Assembly: GCF_024435075.2 (NCBI RefSeq)
Contig: NZ_JAMZEG020000003.1
Location: 186,001 to 250,000, forward strand
DNA: 64,000 nucleotides
Reading direction: 5' to 3'
DNA from: Marinomonas maritima
GTDB taxonomy: Bacteria; Pseudomonadota; Gammaproteobacteria; Pseudomonadales; Marinomonadaceae
In this document: in pieces, positions 8,859 through 18,127 of the stretch
Numbering within the stretch: position 1 is the first letter of the stretch
Layout of the letters: each line of letters begins with the position of its first letter
Program-made: the position numbers and the translations under genes
The notes under the pieces: model-generated
The model's database searches: none
What the model saw: the letters and a program-made list of their open reading frames with translations, nothing else
What the model was told of the DNA's origin: nothing

Positions 8859-9647
8859 TTAACGAGATTTTTTAAAGGTCTTAAAAGGCATCACCAATAC
8901 TTCTTTTAACGATGCGGGCTGATACGTTTTGGTTTCTGGCAGCCCTATTTTCAGGTTCTCATCGCCTTCTAACGCATGGTTTCTTTTGCTCATGAAAAGC
9001 GCATCCCATATGCTCAAAAAGAACCCATAATTACTGTTTGCTTCAAGACTCACCCTTGAATGGTGTATTCGATGCATATCTGGCGTCACCAATATTGTCT
9101 TAACCCAAGCTTCAATGTTAACAGGCAACCTAGCATTGGTGTGATTAAACATGGCAGATGCATTTAATAAAATATCGAACACTAAAACCGCTTCAAAAGG
9201 AATTCCAAACAGGCAAACAGCCAAGGCTTTAATACAAAGCGACAATAAAATTTCAATGGGATGAAAACGTACAGCAGAACTGACATCTAATTCTGGGTCC
9301 GAATGATGCACACGATGAAGACGCCACAAAAAAGGCACACGATGGAATAATCGATGTTGCCAATAAATAAGGCAGTCCAGTAATAAAATACTTAGCAAGA
9401 AAACCGCCCAAAAAGGCAAATCTAGCACACTGAACAGGCCAAAATTTTGACTGAAAAGAGCAACCATGGATAGGAGTAAGGGCTGAATAATTCGAACACA
9501 CAACGCCCCTACCATTAACAAGGAGATGTTGTGGCGCCAGCGCTGTTTCCATTGCAAAAGACTCGCTCTTGGGCAATACCATTGCCAGAAAATCAGCGAG
9601 CTAAAAATTAGAACAAAAACACCTATACGAACAGTGAAATCTATCAT
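8859..9647 (-). CDS. Sterol desaturase / fatty acid hydroxylase superfamily membrane protein
   Basis: A 262-residue integral membrane di-iron protein. The N terminus has several hydrophobic helices. The histidine boxes that hold the iron are visible: HRLFH, HRVHH followed by FHPIE, and the late DMHRIHH. MFNHTNARLP between them is usual for this family. Members hydroxylate or desaturate lipids; the bacterial substrate cannot be told from sequence. It lies immediately upstream of yceH on the same strand and may be co-transcribed. Confidence 0.88.
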   Translation of the reverse strand: MIDFTVRIGVFVLIFSSLIFWQWYCPRASLLQWKQRWRHNISLLMVGALCVRIIQPLLLSMVALFSQNFGLFSVLDLPFWAVFLLSILLLDCLIYWQHRLFHRVPFLWRLHRVHHSDPELDVSSAVRFHPIEILLSLCIKALAVCLFGIPFEAVLVFDILLNASAMFNHTNARLPVNIEAWVKTILVTPDMHRIHHSRVSLEANSNYGFFLSIWDALFMSKRNHALEGDENLKIGLPETKTYQPASLKEVLVMPFKTFKKSR

Positions 9648-9746
9648 TTAGCACACAGCCTAGATTGAAAAAACGTTAAATCAGACAGTGAAAACAATCT
9701 TTTTCAACGATACCTTTTAACCAAATAACGACCTTGAAAAGAGACC

Positions 9747-10154
9747 TTACGCAAGTATGTTTTTCTGGATTAGCTCCGACGATTTTCGGTTATTCAATAA
9801 AAAATGAACTTTTATTTGTCCAAAAAGTTCCACAAGCACATTAAGGTTGATGTCCTCTAATTGATAAATAATAAGGCAATCATCCCCAAATTGAACGTGA
9901 GGCAAGCGGTCTGCGAATGAATAAATTACGCTCAAATCCGAAAAATACACGCACAAATGGTCTGATCGCGCTGCCACACCATACAACCAACGCCCATTCA
10001 GCTGAAAACAGGGAATGCCTACATTACTAACCAACTCAGCCTCAGGCGCAATCAACGCCATCATATCAATCACTTCCAACAAATCTGCCCGCATACCCGG
10101 ATCAGATTCTTGGACATAACGCTTCATGAAATCATTCGATGCTAACGTCAACAT
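9747..10154 (-). CDS. DUF1801 (YdhG-like) domain protein
   Basis: A small soluble protein of 135 residues. The core IPCFQLNGRWLYGVAARSDH and LCVYF resembles the DUF1801/YdhG domain, where a short strand pair precedes 'KN-H-GFYP'-like segments. Start chosen at 10154 because CAGGAGAGG lies at good distance; the longer frame would include the ribosome site. Function is unknown. The family call rests on a short motif and is only moderately sure. Confidence 0.55.
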   Translation of the reverse strand: MLTLASNDFMKRYVQESDPGMRADLLEVIDMMALIAPEAELVSNVGIPCFQLNGRWLYGVAARSDHLCVYFSDLSVIYSFADRLPHVQFGDDCLIIYQLEDINLNVLVELFGQIKVHFLLNNRKSSELIQKNILA

Positions 10155-10227
10155 AAGAACCTCTCCTGTTGGCAAACGTTCGGTAGAGCCCGAGCATGCT
10201 GGCTTGAATGATTAAAAGCATAATAAA

Positions 10228-11382
10228 TCACATTAATTTATGTGTTTTTAAGGCTTCTTCAATACGAGTCATTGCTTGGTCGAGAATGGATTTTGGACAC
10301 CCAAAGTTTAGGCGAATATAGCTAGAATTGCCAAAATCTTTACCATCTGAAACACCGACGCCAGCATCTAAAAAAAATTGATATGGATTTTCTAACTGCA
10401 AATCAGAGGCATCAATCCAAGCCAAATACGTGGACTCTAAATGCACCATTTTAAGTGGCGTCGCGGCGATTCTTTGGACTAAGAAATCTCGGTTACTTTT
10501 TAAATACACCAGTAGTGCTTGATGCCATGCCTGTCCTTCTTCGTAAGCGGCAATAGCCGCCGTCAAACCAAGCATATTGGGTGACGGTATTAGCCCTGCT
10601 TTTTCTTGATTAAAAGCTTGGCGCAATTCGGTATTTTCAATGACGGCAAATGCATAACCTAAACCAGCAATATTAAAGGTTTTACTCGGCGCCATTAAGG
10701 TAATCGTACGGCTCGCCGCGTCTTGATTCAAACTAGCAAACGGAACATGAGGCAAATCATCCAAAATTAGATCGCAGTGAATTTCATCACTCACGACAAC
10801 AAGGTCATATTTCTTAGCCAGTGCGTGAATACCTAATAATTCCGTTTTGGTATAAACCGTTCCGCCAGGATTATGTGGATTACATAAGAGAATCATTTTA
10901 CTGTTGGATTTAGCACAAGCGGCTTCAAACTGAGCCATATCTGGCAACCATCGGCCATTCTGAATAACCATATCCACACTGAGTAATTCACGACCAGAAA
11001 CTAACGGAGCCTTTGTTAAATGGTAATAAACAGGCCCAGGGACAACAATACCATCACCTTCATTAGAGAAAACTCTAACGCTTAAATGCAAAGCGCACAC
11101 AAGGCCGGGTAAATGCACTAAATGCGCCGCGGAGACATCCCAGTCATAGCGACTTGAAAGGTGGGATTTAATCACTTTTACTAGCGCTTTTGGTGTATGA
11201 GTATAACCGTAAACACCTTCTTCAACTCGTTGATTTAACGACTTTTTAATGCAATCCGGCGAATCAAAATCCATGTCTGCAACCCACATTGGAATCACGT
11301 TTTCAGGGTATTTAGACCACTTATCGCTGCTTAGATTCGATCTGTCTATTAGGGTGCCAAACACAGAAAAAGGGGTATCCAT
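10228..11382 (-). CDS. MalY/PatB-type cystathionine beta-lyase (PLP aminotransferase fold)
   Basis: 384-residue fold-type I PLP enzyme. The MalY/PatB mark VIPMWVADMDFDSP is at the N terminus; the cofactor pocket has CNPHNPGG, VVSDEIHCDL and the Schiff-base lysine in APSKTFNIAGLG. Members cleave cystathionine or cysteine conjugates to homocysteine or thiol, pyruvate and ammonia. Which C-S substrate is used here is not visible. It is preceded by GGAGAG near the ATG and appears to be transcribed alone. Confidence 0.92.
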   Translation of the reverse strand: MDTPFSVFGTLIDRSNLSSDKWSKYPENVIPMWVADMDFDSPDCIKKSLNQRVEEGVYGYTHTPKALVKVIKSHLSSRYDWDVSAAHLVHLPGLVCALHLSVRVFSNEGDGIVVPGPVYYHLTKAPLVSGRELLSVDMVIQNGRWLPDMAQFEAACAKSNSKMILLCNPHNPGGTVYTKTELLGIHALAKKYDLVVVSDEIHCDLILDDLPHVPFASLNQDAASRTITLMAPSKTFNIAGLGYAFAVIENTELRQAFNQEKAGLIPSPNMLGLTAAIAAYEEGQAWHQALLVYLKSNRDFLVQRIAATPLKMVHLESTYLAWIDASDLQLENPYQFFLDAGVGVSDGKDFGNSSYIRLNFGCPKSILDQAMTRIEEALKTHKLM

Positions 11383-11660
11383 TACTTAACTCTCCAGTCA
11401 TTTATTTGTCTTTATGTTTAACACAATGTTAGACACAAACTCCAGCCATAACACGATCAAAGCAGGCTAAAAAGAAATGCCTAACTGGGATAACTAAAAT
11501 TCACCTTAAATAGAAAAATTGGTTAAAAAAACCTCATTTCTTATCTTAAACCGACACAATCGCTTCAAAAAAAAACCAAAATAAATACAAAACAACAAAA
11601 AAACCTTTATATTCAAACAGTTAAATTACTTAGAGAACTAAGTTTTCGAATTGTCAAGGG
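11383..11660. other. AT-rich intergenic region between malY-like gene and betI
   Basis: No coding frame is credible here. The sequence is rich in A tracts on the plus strand (about 11560-11620), which may bend the DNA upstream of the betI promoter. It must hold the minus-strand promoter of the lyase gene, which I could not place. Confidence 0.5.
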
Positions 11661-11714
11661 TTGACCTAAATTGCACAATCAGCCTAGTATAGTTTTCATT
11701 AAACGGTTGTTTAA
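11661..11714 (+). promoter_or_regulatory. betI promoter with downstream palindromic operator
   Basis: TTGACC (11661-11666) and TAGTAT (11685-11690) are 18 bp apart. Just downstream, at the expected transcription start, is TTAAACGGTTGTTTAA (11699-11714), an inverted repeat with 6-bp arms. This placement fits a TetR-family autoregulatory operator, probably bound by BetI. The function is inferred from position only. Confidence 0.6.
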
Positions 11715-11730
11715 TAAAAAAGGATCCGTA

Positions 11731-12318
11731 ATGCCAAAAGTTGGAATGCCTGAGATACGAAAACCTCAGCTCATCGAGGCCGCAATAAAAGCCATAGACA
11801 AATACGGCTTTGCGGGGGCAACAGTCAGTGTTATAGGAAAAAAAGCCGGTGTTTCTCCCGCCATCATAAACCACTACTTCGGTGGCAAAGATGGATTATA
11901 CGAAGCGACCATGAAAAGCCTTATTCGTGAATTTTTTGAAATTTTATCCAAAGAAGTCATAAAAACGAAAAACAAATCAGCTAAACATAGAGTGATGGCT
12001 ATTGTAAAAGCCAGCTTTAGTCAGTCCCAGACACACCCTCAAGTCGTTAAGGCTTGGATGGGGTTTTGGGCATCAGCCATGCACAAACCATCTTTGTATC
12101 GGTTGCAAAATGTGTACTCTAAGCGATTAAACACATCGCTAGTGTGTGTGTTGAAAGAAGAATTTGAGATCGAAAAAGCTCGTAACATCGCATTCACAGT
12201 GGCAGCGCTGATTGATGGCATGTGGTTACGAGGCTCGTTAGCGGGTGGTATCGATAAAATAGAATCGGCCGAGCTAATACAAAATTATTTAGATTTGGTG
12301 TTTCAGGATCACACCTAA
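11731..12318 (+). CDS. betI: BetI-type TetR-family repressor
   Basis: A TetR-family regulator of 195 residues. The N-terminal MPKVGMPEIRKPQLIEAA and the helix-turn-helix GATVSVIGKKAGVSPAIINH with HYFGGKDGLYEAT are typical of BetI, which represses choline uptake and glycine betaine synthesis genes until choline binds. The C terminus also follows BetI (TVAALIDGMWLRGSLAG). Start set at 11731 (AGGATCC upstream). It is followed by choXWV, so choline transport is the likely target. No betA or betB is in the window. Confidence 0.92.
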   Translation: MPKVGMPEIRKPQLIEAAIKAIDKYGFAGATVSVIGKKAGVSPAIINHYFGGKDGLYEATMKSLIREFFEILSKEVIKTKNKSAKHRVMAIVKASFSQSQTHPQVVKAWMGFWASAMHKPSLYRLQNVYSKRLNTSLVCVLKEEFEIEKARNIAFTVAALIDGMWLRGSLAGGIDKIESAELIQNYLDLVFQDHT

Positions 12319-12403
12319 ACACCGCTGCATCCAGAATTAATACCGTACACATTATAGATCAGCCGACAAAAGCGCACTGCTCTATGCTTTAGAAGTTCAC
12401 GCT

Positions 12404-12418
12404 CAGTACTAGGTACTG
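12404..12418. promoter_or_regulatory. Palindrome upstream of choX
   Basis: CAGTACTAGGTACTG is a near-perfect 15-nt inverted repeat (6-bp arms, 3-nt centre) 45 bp before the choX start. It may be a regulator site or part of a promoter; it does not resemble the palindrome before betI. Confidence 0.35.
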
Positions 12419-12462
12419 TATTCACTCATTGATTTTTAGTTCAATAGAAAGAGGGTAAGGGT

Positions 12463-13398
12463 ATGTTAAATAAGACCAAAAAGACCGCATTAGCGGTCGG
12501 TATAGCAAGCATTTCAGGTTTAACCATGGCAGCGGAATGTTCGATGGTACGTTTTTCAGACGTCGGTTGGACTGACATTACCGCTACTACGGCTGTCGTC
12601 AGCGAAATCAGCGAAGGCCTAGGTTATAAAACGAAAACACAATTGCTATCGGTTCCTGTTACTTATACTTCGCTTGCGAATGGCGACATAGATGTCTTTT
12701 TAGGCAACTGGATGCCAACGATGCAAGCCGATATCGAACCTTACCTAAAAGCAGGTACTGTTGAAGATCTTGGTCCAAATCTAATTGGTGCAAAATACAC
12801 ACTAGCCGTTAGCCAAGCCGCTTACGACGCAGGGGTGACAGATTTTTCTGACATTGCAAAACACCGTAAAGAGTTTTCTGGCCGTATTTATGGCATCGAA
12901 CCTGGCAATGACGGCAACCGTATTATTCAAGATATGATTGATTCAAACGCTTTCGAGCTAGGTAACTTCCAGTTGGTTGAATCAAGCGAAGCGGGCATGT
13001 TGTCACAGGTGAGCCGAAACGCTCGTCGCGATAAGTGGATCGCCTTCCTTGGTTGGGCTCCACATCCAATGAACGCTAACTTCAAAATGGACTACCTTTC
13101 TGGTGGCGATGATTACTTCGGCCCAGACTTCGGCGGCGCTAACGTTCATACCAACATCCGTAAAGGCTACATTCAAGAATGCCCTAATGTTGGCAAGCTG
13201 TTAACCAACTTAACATTCACTTTGCCTATGGAAAACGAAATCATGGGCGCGATCCTAGACGAAGGCAAAAAACCTAACCTTGCTGCCAAAGCTTGGTTAA
13301 AAGCCAACCCTGCTGTTCTTGATGCGTGGCTAGATGGCGTTACCACTCAATCCGGTGGAAATGGCCTTAGCGCAGTAAAATCACACCTAGGTCTGTAA
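12463..13398 (+). CDS. choX: Choline ABC transporter, periplasmic binding protein
   Basis: 311 residues with a signal peptide (first 23 or so residues, ending LTMAAEC) and an OpuAC-type type II periplasmic binding fold. VRFSDVGWTDITATTA, VFLGNWMPTM and FLGWAPHPMN supply the tryptophans that form the aromatic box for the trimethylammonium group in ChoX; the DDYFGPDFGG segment is also typical of ChoX. AGAGGGTAAGGG precedes the ATG. It is first in the choXWV operon. Confidence 0.93.
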   Translation: MLNKTKKTALAVGIASISGLTMAAECSMVRFSDVGWTDITATTAVVSEISEGLGYKTKTQLLSVPVTYTSLANGDIDVFLGNWMPTMQADIEPYLKAGTVEDLGPNLIGAKYTLAVSQAAYDAGVTDFSDIAKHRKEFSGRIYGIEPGNDGNRIIQDMIDSNAFELGNFQLVESSEAGMLSQVSRNARRDKWIAFLGWAPHPMNANFKMDYLSGGDDYFGPDFGGANVHTNIRKGYIQECPNVGKLLTNLTFTLPMENEIMGAILDEGKKPNLAAKAWLKANPAVLDAWLDGVTTQSGGNGLSAVKSHLGL

Positions 13399-13479
13399 TC
13401 AGCTATTTACTACAACACCACAACCTAAGCGGTTAACGCCGCTTAGGTTGTATCATCGAACTATCGGGAGAACACACAT

Positions 13480-14325
13480 ATGAATTGGCTGACGGATAAT
13501 AAAATTCCTCTTGGCGCTTGGATGGAAAGCTTTGTCGACTGGCTGGTTACTGCGGCTTCCGGATTTTTCGATCTAGTCTCCATTACCTTAGAGACCATGA
13601 TTATCACTATGGTCGACGGGATTGAATGGCTCCACCCCTTTGCTGTTATCGGCATTATTTTGGTCGGTGTTTGGTTTCTACACCGCAGCATTGGTTTGCT
13701 CGCTTTTATAACCGCGGCGCTATTACTGATTATCAATATGGGTTATTGGGTAGAAACGATTCAAACCCTAGTATTAGTTGTCTCAGCAACCACCATTAGT
13801 GTATTGATTGGCGTGCCCATTGGTATTGCGGCGGCTCACCGACCTTGGTTATACACTATATTACGTCCCATTTTGGATTTGATGCAGACCATCCCCACCT
13901 TTGTGTATCTCATCCCGACTCTTATTCTATTCGGCTTAGGCTACGTGCCTGGTTTGATTTCCACTATTATCTTTGCCATTGCAGCGCCGATACGGTTGAC
14001 CTATTTGGGGGTCAGCAAAGTACCAAGTGAATTAATTGAAGCCGGCCTAGCCTTTGGTTGCACTAAATCAAAATTGTTGTACAAAGTTGAACTACCAGCC
14101 GCGATGCCCAACATCATGGCAGGTGTGACGCAATGTATCATGCTGTCATTATCCATGGTGGTTATCGCCGCGTTGGTTGGTGCCGATGGTCTAGGGAAGC
14201 CGGTTGTCAGAGCATTGAACACGGTAAATATTTCTCAAGGTTTTGAAGCGGGTATCGCCATTGTCTTAGTTGCGATCATGCTAGACCGTATTTGTAAATC
14301 ACCATCAGCGAAGAAAGAGGGGTAA
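13480..14325 (+). CDS. choW: Choline ABC transporter, permease
   Basis: 281-residue inner-membrane permease of the OpuAB/ProW class with at least six hydrophobic helices. The EAA-loop region is VPSELIEAGLAFGCTKSKLL, where it docks with the ATPase. PIRLTYLGVSKVP, ending the preceding helix, is typical. GGGAG sits before the ATG, and three bases separate its stop from choV. Confidence 0.93.
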   Translation: MNWLTDNKIPLGAWMESFVDWLVTAASGFFDLVSITLETMIITMVDGIEWLHPFAVIGIILVGVWFLHRSIGLLAFITAALLLIINMGYWVETIQTLVLVVSATTISVLIGVPIGIAAAHRPWLYTILRPILDLMQTIPTFVYLIPTLILFGLGYVPGLISTIIFAIAAPIRLTYLGVSKVPSELIEAGLAFGCTKSKLLYKVELPAAMPNIMAGVTQCIMLSLSMVVIAALVGADGLGKPVVRALNTVNISQGFEAGIAIVLVAIMLDRICKSPSAKKEG

Positions 14326-14328
14326 TTT

Positions 14329-15519
14329 ATGGCTGTTGTAACAATTGAAAACGTCGACATTGTCTTTGGTGACAATCTGGCGCAAACGCTCCCTCTTATG
14401 GACAAAGGTCATAGTCGTGACGAAATCATTGGCATGACAGGCGATGTGGTTGGCGTACAAAACGCCAACATTGAAGTCAACGAAGGTGAAATCTGTGTTC
14501 TGATGGGTTTATCAGGATCAGGCAAGTCCACCCTACTGCGCGCAATCAATGGTTTGAATAAAATTGCCCGTGGACGCTGTCTTGTAAGAGACGGTGACGC
14601 CATGGTTGATATCGCCGAGTGTGACAACGCCAAATTACGTCATATGCGAACCCACCGTGTTTCTATGGTATTTCAAAGCTTTGCCTTGATGCCTTGGCTA
14701 ACTGTGCTAGAAAATGTGGCTTTCGGTCTAGAAATGCAAGGCATGCCAAAAACAGAACGCCTTATTAAAGCGCGTGAACAACTAAAAATGGTAAGTCTTG
14801 ATAAATGGGCAGACAAAAAACCAGATGAACTGTCCGGCGGCATGCGCCAACGTGTTGGCTTAGCCCGCGCTTTTGCAATGGACACCGATGTGTTGCTAAT
14901 GGACGAGCCTTTCTCTGCGCTTGACCCTCTTATTCGATCTCAATTGCAAGACGAACTCATTGAACTGCAAAAGCGTCTTAACAAAACCATTATCTTCGTT
15001 AGTCACGACCTGGATGAGGCACTCAAGATCGGTACCAAGATCGCCATCATGGAATCGGCTAGAATCATTCAAGAAGATGCTCCTGAGCAGATTGTTCTAA
15101 ACCCTGCAACGGAATACGTTGAAAAGTTTGTCGCGCACACCAACCCTCTAAACGTCCTACGTGGCAATTCCTTGATGACGCCTATCAAAGAATTAGCTTG
15201 TACAGACGACAAAATCATAATAGATGACACAATTTGGCTTAACATAAAAGAAGGTAAATTGATCTCAGTTCAGGGACCACAGGGCGAAATGCCTATCGTG
15301 CGATGGACGCCAGGCATGATCATTGAAAATGTGCCAGACAACACGGTCTTTATCACACCTTCCTCAATCGCCATGCGAGATGCGGTAGAAATTCGTTACC
15401 ACTCAAACCATGTCATTGTGCTTGAGAAAAACGAGCAGTGTGTTGGAATTTTAAACGACCATAACTTCTACCATGCACTTTTAGGCAAAAATTTTGGTCG
15501 AGATACCGAAACGACTTAA
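14329..15519 (+). CDS. choV: Choline ABC transporter, ATP-binding protein
   Basis: 396-residue ATPase of the ProV/ChoV class. Walker A is GLSGSGKSTLLR, the Q-loop VFQSFALMP, the signature LSGGMRQRVGLARA, Walker B VLLMDEPFSALDP and the H-loop FVSHDLDEAL. The C-terminal 120 residues are a CBS-type region that in OpuA/ProV relatives senses osmotic strength. With ChoX and ChoW it forms an uptake system for choline, the precursor of glycine betaine. Confidence 0.95.
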   Translation: MAVVTIENVDIVFGDNLAQTLPLMDKGHSRDEIIGMTGDVVGVQNANIEVNEGEICVLMGLSGSGKSTLLRAINGLNKIARGRCLVRDGDAMVDIAECDNAKLRHMRTHRVSMVFQSFALMPWLTVLENVAFGLEMQGMPKTERLIKAREQLKMVSLDKWADKKPDELSGGMRQRVGLARAFAMDTDVLLMDEPFSALDPLIRSQLQDELIELQKRLNKTIIFVSHDLDEALKIGTKIAIMESARIIQEDAPEQIVLNPATEYVEKFVAHTNPLNVLRGNSLMTPIKELACTDDKIIIDDTIWLNIKEGKLISVQGPQGEMPIVRWTPGMIIENVPDNTVFITPSSIAMRDAVEIRYHSNHVIVLEKNEQCVGILNDHNFYHALLGKNFGRDTETT

Positions 15520-15560
15520 TCGAAACAGATAGAACAAATCCGTTCGTATCATAAAAGACA

Positions 15561-15594
15561 AAAAGGCGAATCTGCAAAGGTTTGCCTTTTTTAT
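15561..15594 (+). terminator. Terminator after choXWV
   Basis: AAAAGGCGAA pairs with TTTGCCTTTT (one G-U pair) around a 10-nt loop and is followed by a T run. Confidence 0.85.
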
Positions 15595-16071
15595 TATTAC
15601 CATACTCTATGCAATCATTGAGCGAGATAAACATAGGTGAATCAAAAAATTCACCTTCTCAAAAAAACCACTACCCATTTCATCAGGGGGTAGATTAAAT
15701 ATCGCTTTGTTCTAGCGCCTCTCGAGCAGTAAAAGCCTGCTCTTGAGTAAATTACTGACTATAATTAAAACAACAACCTTGACATTCATCACCATAAGGA
15801 AAGAATTCCTTATTACAGTGCCTCGGTTAAAAGCGCTAAACTAGGTCATAATTTAACACTTTTTAACCGCCGATATAGAGACTCCATTGCACCCTAAAAA
15901 TGGTGTTTTTATTTGCTCTTTTTTAAGTCTCGATTAGTGATTGCATTCAAAAATTCAATCGGTATAGTCTGCCGAAATAATGATCAACCAAACCCATTAG
16001 ATAATTTATCTTTTACCACATAACCTTATTTAAAATACATAACCAGCTCACTCGCGTAAAAAGGACAATGA
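15595..16071. other. Intergenic region before the MFS gene
   Basis: About 480 bp without a credible gene. It contains an imperfect inverted repeat (CTCGAGCAG with CTGCTCTTGAG, about 15720-15748) and AAGGAAAGAATTCCTT at 15796-15811. Neither is followed by a T run; no function is assigned. Confidence 0.4.
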
Positions 16072-17355
16072 ATGTTAAAGCAAACCCTGTTTCCCATCTG
16101 GAGTCTGCTCTTTGGTATTGCCATCTTAACCATGGCCAGTGCCTTACAAAGCTCGTTAATAGGTATTCGTGCGTCAATCGAATCCTTTAATACGACGGCG
16201 ACAGGTTTAATCATGTCCGCCTACTATCTTGGTTTTATTATCGGCTCCCTTTTGGTGCCGAATTGGGTCAAGAATGTGGGTCATATTCGGGTGTTTGCCG
16301 CCGTTGCGTCCTTGGCTTCTATCACCATTCTTATGCAGTCTGTTGTGGTCAATCCATGGTTCTGGATGTTAATGCGAATGGGCACAGGTTTGTGTTATGC
16401 CGGTTTGTTTATTGTCACCGAAAGCTGGCTAAACGACATTGCCACCAATAAAACCCGTGGTCGTTTATTTTCTATTTATATTATCGAGATTTGGGCCAGT
16501 CAAACGTTAGGCCAATTCTTACTAAACCTCTCTCCGCCTAGTGGTTATGGTCTGTTTATCTTGACGTCTGTACTTATCTCGTTGGCGCTGGTGCCATTAT
16601 TGCTGGTGCGTACACCATCGCCGACGATTAATGTCCCTGAAAAACTCAATATCCTTGGATTAATGAAAACCGCGCCGCTCGGTGTTACGGGCGTGACCAT
16701 AGCGGGTGTGACCTCGGGGGCCTTGCTGGGCCTAGGCGCTCTCTATGCCAAGAGCATCGGCATGAACATCGCCGAAATCTCACTTTTTATCGGTGCCAGT
16801 TACGTCGGTGGTATGATGTTGCAATGGCCGATAGGCAAACTTTCGGACCGCCAAGATCGTCGAGTAACCATTCTTTGGGTGAGTATTGTTGGCGCCATAT
16901 CGGCATTTATCGTTCCGCTTGGCGGCAGTCTTAATAGTCAAGTATTAATGATGATAGGCATGTTTGCTGTGGGGGCATTTACTTTCCCTATGTATTCTTT
17001 GGCGTCTTCTCACATGAACGACCAATTGCGTCCTGAGCAAATTCTTTCTGCCAGTAGCGGTATGATCCTACTGAATGGTGTCGGCGGCATGATTGGCCCG
17101 CTTGCCGCCGCGGCACTCATGGATACGATTCGCTTCGATGCTTTATTTTGGTTTGTTGCGGCGCTCAATGCATCCGTAGCGATGGTGGCGTTGTATCGAA
17201 TCAACTACCAGCCTGCCATGGTGATCGAAGACCAAGGGGATCAAATACCAGTGGCGCTCACCGTGTCTTCCGTGGCGACCGCAGAGATGCTTACCGAGGC
17301 AGATTCGTCAACGCCACACGACGAAAAAAGCCACGAGGTGGAAATCAAACTATAA
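16072..17355 (+). CDS. MFS transporter (YcaD-like)
   Basis: 427-residue major facilitator with about twelve hydrophobic helices. LIGIRASIESFNTTATGLIMSAYYLGFIIGSL (shown in part: GLIMSAYYLGFIIGSL) and the loop motif GKLSDRQDRR between helices are typical of the YcaD branch. The last 45 residues are hydrophilic and acidic. The substrate is unknown. AAAAAGGAC precedes the ATG. It is convergent with argO. Confidence 0.85.
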   Translation: MLKQTLFPIWSLLFGIAILTMASALQSSLIGIRASIESFNTTATGLIMSAYYLGFIIGSLLVPNWVKNVGHIRVFAAVASLASITILMQSVVVNPWFWMLMRMGTGLCYAGLFIVTESWLNDIATNKTRGRLFSIYIIEIWASQTLGQFLLNLSPPSGYGLFILTSVLISLALVPLLLVRTPSPTINVPEKLNILGLMKTAPLGVTGVTIAGVTSGALLGLGALYAKSIGMNIAEISLFIGASYVGGMMLQWPIGKLSDRQDRRVTILWVSIVGAISAFIVPLGGSLNSQVLMMIGMFAVGAFTFPMYSLASSHMNDQLRPEQILSASSGMILLNGVGGMIGPLAAAALMDTIRFDALFWFVAALNASVAMVALYRINYQPAMVIEDQGDQIPVALTVSSVATAEMLTEADSSTPHDEKSHEVEIKL

Positions 17356-17390
17356 TGACGTTCTGCTGAAAGGCATTCAATCTAATCAGC

Positions 17391-17425
17391 CAACACAACC
17401 CTTATTCATGACAAGGGTTGTGTTG
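17391..17425. terminator. Bidirectional terminator overlapping the argO stop
   Basis: A 13-bp perfect stem (CAACACAACCCTT with AAGGGTTGTGTTG) and a 9-nt loop, followed by CAATTTT. The argO stop codon (17406-17408) lies in the loop, so the last codons of argO form one arm. Confidence 0.82.
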
Positions 17426-18026
17426 CAATTTTAAGCGCAATACTCAACACCAAAATCGCATTAATACGGTTAAACCAACGCCAAAATGCCGCTTTTTCTA
17501 ACCATTTAGCACAGAGCTTTCCAACCAACGCCAACGTTAAGAACCACACCATAGAAGCAAACACACCACCAAACACGAACTCCCATTTAGCGCCTTGCCA
17601 TTGATTCGCCAAGCTGCCCATTAAGATCATAGTATCTAAGTAAAAATGCGGATTGAGCCAAGTCACAGCGAAACCCATTAAAAAAAGTGGCCACAACGCA
17701 AGACGTTTACTGAACTGTTCTAAAATCAAATGCTCTTCTTGAAAAGACGCTCGTAATTTTCCATAAGCAAACCAAACCAAAAAAGCCACGCCAGCCCAGC
17801 GAGAAAACGATAATAGCCAGTCGTGACTCTGTAAAATTAACCCTAATCCAAACGCACCAAGCGCAATGGATAAGGCATCACTCACAATAAACAGTAAGGC
17901 AATGGGAAACGCATAATGCCGCTTCAACGCTTGCTCTAATAAAAAGCTGTTCTGTGCGCCCACCGCCACAATCAAACCACCGCCCGTAATCGCACCACTT
18001 AGAAATGCCAACATGCCTTGTCTCAA
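17406..18026 (-). CDS. argO: LysE/ArgO-family amino acid exporter
   Basis: 206-residue membrane protein with six hydrophobic helices. GGGLIVAVGAQNSFLLEQAL in the first helix and TWLNPHFYLDTMILMGS are the family's signatures. Exports basic amino acids (arginine or lysine) from the cytosol. It is divergent from an ArgP-like regulator, which in this pairing activates the exporter gene when lysine or arginine is high. The specific substrate is inferred. Confidence 0.9.
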   Translation of the reverse strand: MRQGMLAFLSGAITGGGLIVAVGAQNSFLLEQALKRHYAFPIALLFIVSDALSIALGAFGLGLILQSHDWLLSFSRWAGVAFLVWFAYGKLRASFQEEHLILEQFSKRLALWPLFLMGFAVTWLNPHFYLDTMILMGSLANQWQGAKWEFVFGGVFASMVWFLTLALVGKLCAKWLEKAAFWRWFNRINAILVLSIALKIATQPLS

Positions 18027-18127
18027 CTCTGTCTTTTAAATAGAACTTGATCTTACGGCAGGCAAACATTAAATTAAAATTAATTAAACTAAAACTACAT
18101 TAGATTTTCTTATGAAAAAAAGACGTA

